Position numbers and translations under genes: made by a program
Shown here: positions 13,771 through 17,483 of the stretch, one piece after another
Numbering within the stretch: the first letter of the stretch is position 1
How the letters are laid out: every line of letters begins with the position of its first letter
Notes under the pieces: generated by a model
What the model saw: the letters and a program-made list of their open reading frames with translations, nothing else
Database searches by the model: none
Told to the model about the DNA's origin: nothing
Assembly: GCA_023416415.1 (NCBI GenBank)
Contig: JAEZHR010000114.1
Span: 1-17,483 of the forward strand
From: Pseudomonadota bacterium
Lineage (GTDB): Bacteria > Pseudomonadota > Gammaproteobacteria > Burkholderiales > Burkholderiaceae_D
Direction: 5' to 3'
Length of the DNA stretch: 17,483 nucleotides

Positions 13771-15193
13771 GGGCGTGCTCCATCCAGGCGGCCGCCCGCG
13801 CTGCATCCACCAGACACGCGACGTGCGCAAGATCCGAGTGCGCCAGCCAGTCCTGCCAGCGCCGCACGCTCGCATCGTCGGTACCGGACGCCGCCAGCGG
13901 CAACAGCGCCGTGCGTTCCGCCTGCTGCGCCGCTTCACGCAGGAAGCGTTCGGTCCCGCGGTCCGGGCTGGACTGCGCATGACAGACAACCAGCAACGCG
14001 CGCGGTCGCCGGCGCGCCAGGGCGTCCAGCAACGCACGGCGCTCCTGGCCGGTACCGGCAATGCGCTGCAGCAGCTCCGCCTCTTCAAGACCCGGCACGG
14101 GCCACTGCACTTCCGGCGGCAACTCGAATCCGATCACCGCATGCGCCGTGCCGGCTTCGCCCGGGGCCAATCCAACGGCATCACGTTCCACCGGCGCGCG
14201 CCGCTCCACGTCGATCACCTGCGATTGCTCCAGCTCCGAGAAGCGTGCCAGCAACTTGCGGTAGTAAGGTTCGGCCGTATCCAGATGGAGCCGGCGCACG
14301 CCACGCTGCCACATCGCCCAGCTCAGCAGTGCCAGCAGCACACGCGGCAGAAAGCCGTAGACGAACGCACAGGCAATCAGCCACCACGCCCATGCGCGAT
14401 GATCGCTCCCCGCCGCGGCGGGGTTCTGCAGCGTGGCCGCCTCCGGCAACGGAAATCCCAGCCAGTGCGGCAACGCGCCGGTAAGCGTGACGAAGCGCAC
14501 GAAGAACTGCGCATCGAGAATCGTCGTCTCCCAGGTCAGCCGGTACTGCTGGAACGAAAAGGCAAACCACAGTGCGCCCAGGATCAGCACGAAGGCCACT
14601 GCCCAGACCATATGACTGACGAAGCCGAAGGCCCAGGGGCGCAGGCGCGAACGCTGTAGCAGCGCCTGCGCGGAACGCGTCATGGCCAGCGCATTCGGAA
14701 TGCGTTCGCCGGGCAGGTGTGCAAGCAGGCGCAGGAACAGGTTGCCGAAGGAAAGATGGCCGAATAGGCTCGTCATGCCAGTCGTGCCGCTGAAGATGAC
14801 CGTTGCCACCCACACCAGCAGCGTAACGGTGGGCATCGCAAGCAGTGCGAAGAAGGCAGTGACGGCATTGACGGTACGTCCGCTGCCGACGACGGACACG
14901 GCCGCACCATAGGCCGCCACGAAGGCGAACAGGGCCAGCGCGAGCAGCACCGGCAATGCCGCATGACGCCAGCGCGCGAGCTCGCGGTCGAGTCCGAGCC
15001 GGTCGGCGAGCAGGCGTCCTCGTGCAAGCAGACGCGCTTCCGGCCCGGTGGCGCTGCGACTGGCCTGCCGCAAGGCCGCATCGTCCTCGAGCGGCCCCGA
15101 TTGCTCGATGGTCCTGACGGCCTCGGTCATCAGGATGGCGGTGAAACGAGAGCGGGAAGACGCGATGGTAGCGTCGGAGCAATCGCGGGACAT
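13763..15193 (-). CDS. DUF2868 domain membrane protein
   Basis: This protein of about 476 residues has four strong membrane spans at roughly 78-102, 110-135, 188-213 and 267-294, in two pairs. An acidic N-terminal stretch (TEAVRTIEQSGPLEDD) and a soluble C-terminal domain from about 300 flank them. The C-terminal domain has LEQSQVIDVERR, then VIGFELPPEVQWP, and RALLVVCHAQSSPDRGTERF, which resembles an alpha/beta sensor or nucleotide-like fold. DUF2868 proteins are regularly found next to DUF3482 GTPases; the function is unknown. The start is uncertain: 15193 (AGGT upstream and 15-20 bases after a predicted transcription start) or 15130. The stop overlaps the start of the GTPase gene, so the two are probably made together at the inner membrane. 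Confidence 0.85.
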   Translation of the reverse strand: MSRDCSDATIASSRSRFTAILMTEAVRTIEQSGPLEDDAALRQASRSATGPEARLLARGRLLADRLGLDRELARWRHAALPVLLALALFAFVAAYGAAVSVVGSGRTVNAVTAFFALLAMPTVTLLVWVATVIFSGTTGMTSLFGHLSFGNLFLRLLAHLPGERIPNALAMTRSAQALLQRSRLRPWAFGFVSHMVWAVAFVLILGALWFAFSFQQYRLTWETTILDAQFFVRFVTLTGALPHWLGFPLPEAATLQNPAAAGSDHRAWAWWLIACAFVYGFLPRVLLALLSWAMWQRGVRRLHLDTAEPYYRKLLARFSELEQSQVIDVERRAPVERDAVGLAPGEAGTAHAVIGFELPPEVQWPVPGLEEAELLQRIAGTGQERRALLDALARRRPRALLVVCHAQSSPDRGTERFLREAAQQAERTALLPLAASGTDDASVRRWQDWLAHSDLAHVACLVDAARAAAWMEHAHG

Positions 15194-15216
15194 GCGGGAC
15201 CTGTTCGCCGGGCGGG

Positions 15217-15244
15217 AATATTGACCGGGAGATGGTAGCAGCAA
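15217..15244 (-). promoter_or_regulatory. Possible promoter of the DUF2868-DUF3482 operon
   Basis: Read leftward, TTGCTG (15244-15239) and AATATT (15222-15217) are 16 bases apart. Transcription would begin near 15210, a short distance before the ATG at 15193. AATATT is a lone AT-rich island in GC-rich DNA, which helps the case. Confidence 0.4.
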
Positions 15245-15307
15245 GCGCCATACCCATCCCTGCGCCGCTCAGGAAACTGCGATTTCCCTGTCCTGCGGTC
15301 GGCCCGC

Positions 15308-15341
15308 CGGTGATTGCGTCAGCGCATTTCCGCGATCACCG
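15308..15341 (-). terminator. Hairpin downstream of glpK, possible terminator
   Basis: CGGTGATTGCG (15308-15318) and CGCGATCACCG (15331-15341) pair at 10 of 11 positions around a 12-base loop, 27 bases after the glpK stop on the leftward strand. There is no T-run, so it might only stabilise the 3' end. Confidence 0.35.
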
Positions 15342-15367
15342 ATCAACCATGTCCCCGCCGTGCGCGG

Positions 15368-16867
<1,500 letters not shown>

Positions 16868-16911
16868 TGCGTGTTGCCTCCACCTTCGGGAATGACGGGC
16901 CGCGATTGGCA

Positions 16912-16931
16912 AGCCGGCTGCACGGCCGGCT
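16912..16931. repeat. Perfect hairpin between livF-type gene and glpK
   Basis: AGCCGGC (16912-16918) and GCCGGCT (16925-16931) form a 7-bp stem with a 6-base loop, 88 bases after the ABC gene stop and about 44 before the glpK start. It may end or attenuate transcription between the two genes. There is no T-run. Confidence 0.45.
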
Positions 16932-17019
16932 CGCACCCGCGGTCGCTTTGCCGCGCATGTCGTCTTGTTCGTCCCAGGCCGGGTGCGGCCGCCGCAGCGA
17001 CTTCACCGTCGCGCGTGGC

Positions 17020-17483
<464 letters not shown>

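Noticed and set aside
12484..14484. A 666-codon plus-strand open frame antisense to the GTPase and DUF2868 genes
   Set aside because: It crosses two real genes on the other strand and shows low-complexity arginine/alanine/proline content.

Overview
The window reads like chromosomal DNA of a high-GC betaproteobacterium, most likely of the order Burkholderiales. The basis is a two-copy DUF4148 exported protein (a family concentrated in that order), an HdeD-type protein with an ERR...DRR tail, an FtsH whose protease half carries the WQLPEHDRVNMYKDKML block I associate with that group, and a DUF2868/DUF3482 pair. Assignment to genus is not possible from this sequence alone. Most genes are ordinary housekeeping, envelope or stress genes. 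No rRNA, tRNA, CRISPR array, phage module or complete insertion sequence was seen.

Layout. 1-1300: a nitronate monooxygenase (cut by the left edge), divergent from a TetR regulator, with a three-half-site operator in front of the regulator. 1364-4279: HdeD-like membrane protein, a small unknown gene, a PAP2 lipid phosphatase overlapping tail-to-tail with a DedA protein, and a periplasmic Cu/Zn superoxide dismutase; this is an envelope and stress neighbourhood. 4473-6383: an RNA ligase RtcB between two small unrecognised genes on the same strand. 6413-6670: a frameshifted relic of the C-terminus of an AlbA_2/Fic-type regulator. 6788-8653: an FtsH protease that lacks its usual neighbour rlmE and has proline in place of the Walker A threonine.

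8654-9065 is a 412-base gene-free stretch with a possible heat-shock promoter for ftsH and two perfect inverted repeats. 9066-10715 holds an alpha/beta hydrolase and a convergent LysR regulator. 10872-11646 has the DUF4148 protein, a hairpin-dense spacer and a 56-residue protein. 11727-15193 is read leftward: a DUF2868 membrane protein translationally coupled to a DUF3482 GTPase, then a hemerythrin-like protein. 15368-17483 is also leftward: a LivF-type ABC ATPase (cut by the right edge), then glycerol kinase.

The items most worth a second look are the Walker A substitution in FtsH, the rtcB cluster with its mutually exclusive upstream hairpins and small flanking genes, the DUF2868/DUF3482 GTPase-membrane module, the AlbA_2/Fic relic, and the series of inverted repeats between 11325 and 11437. 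I found no clear evidence of an entirely new multi-gene system.
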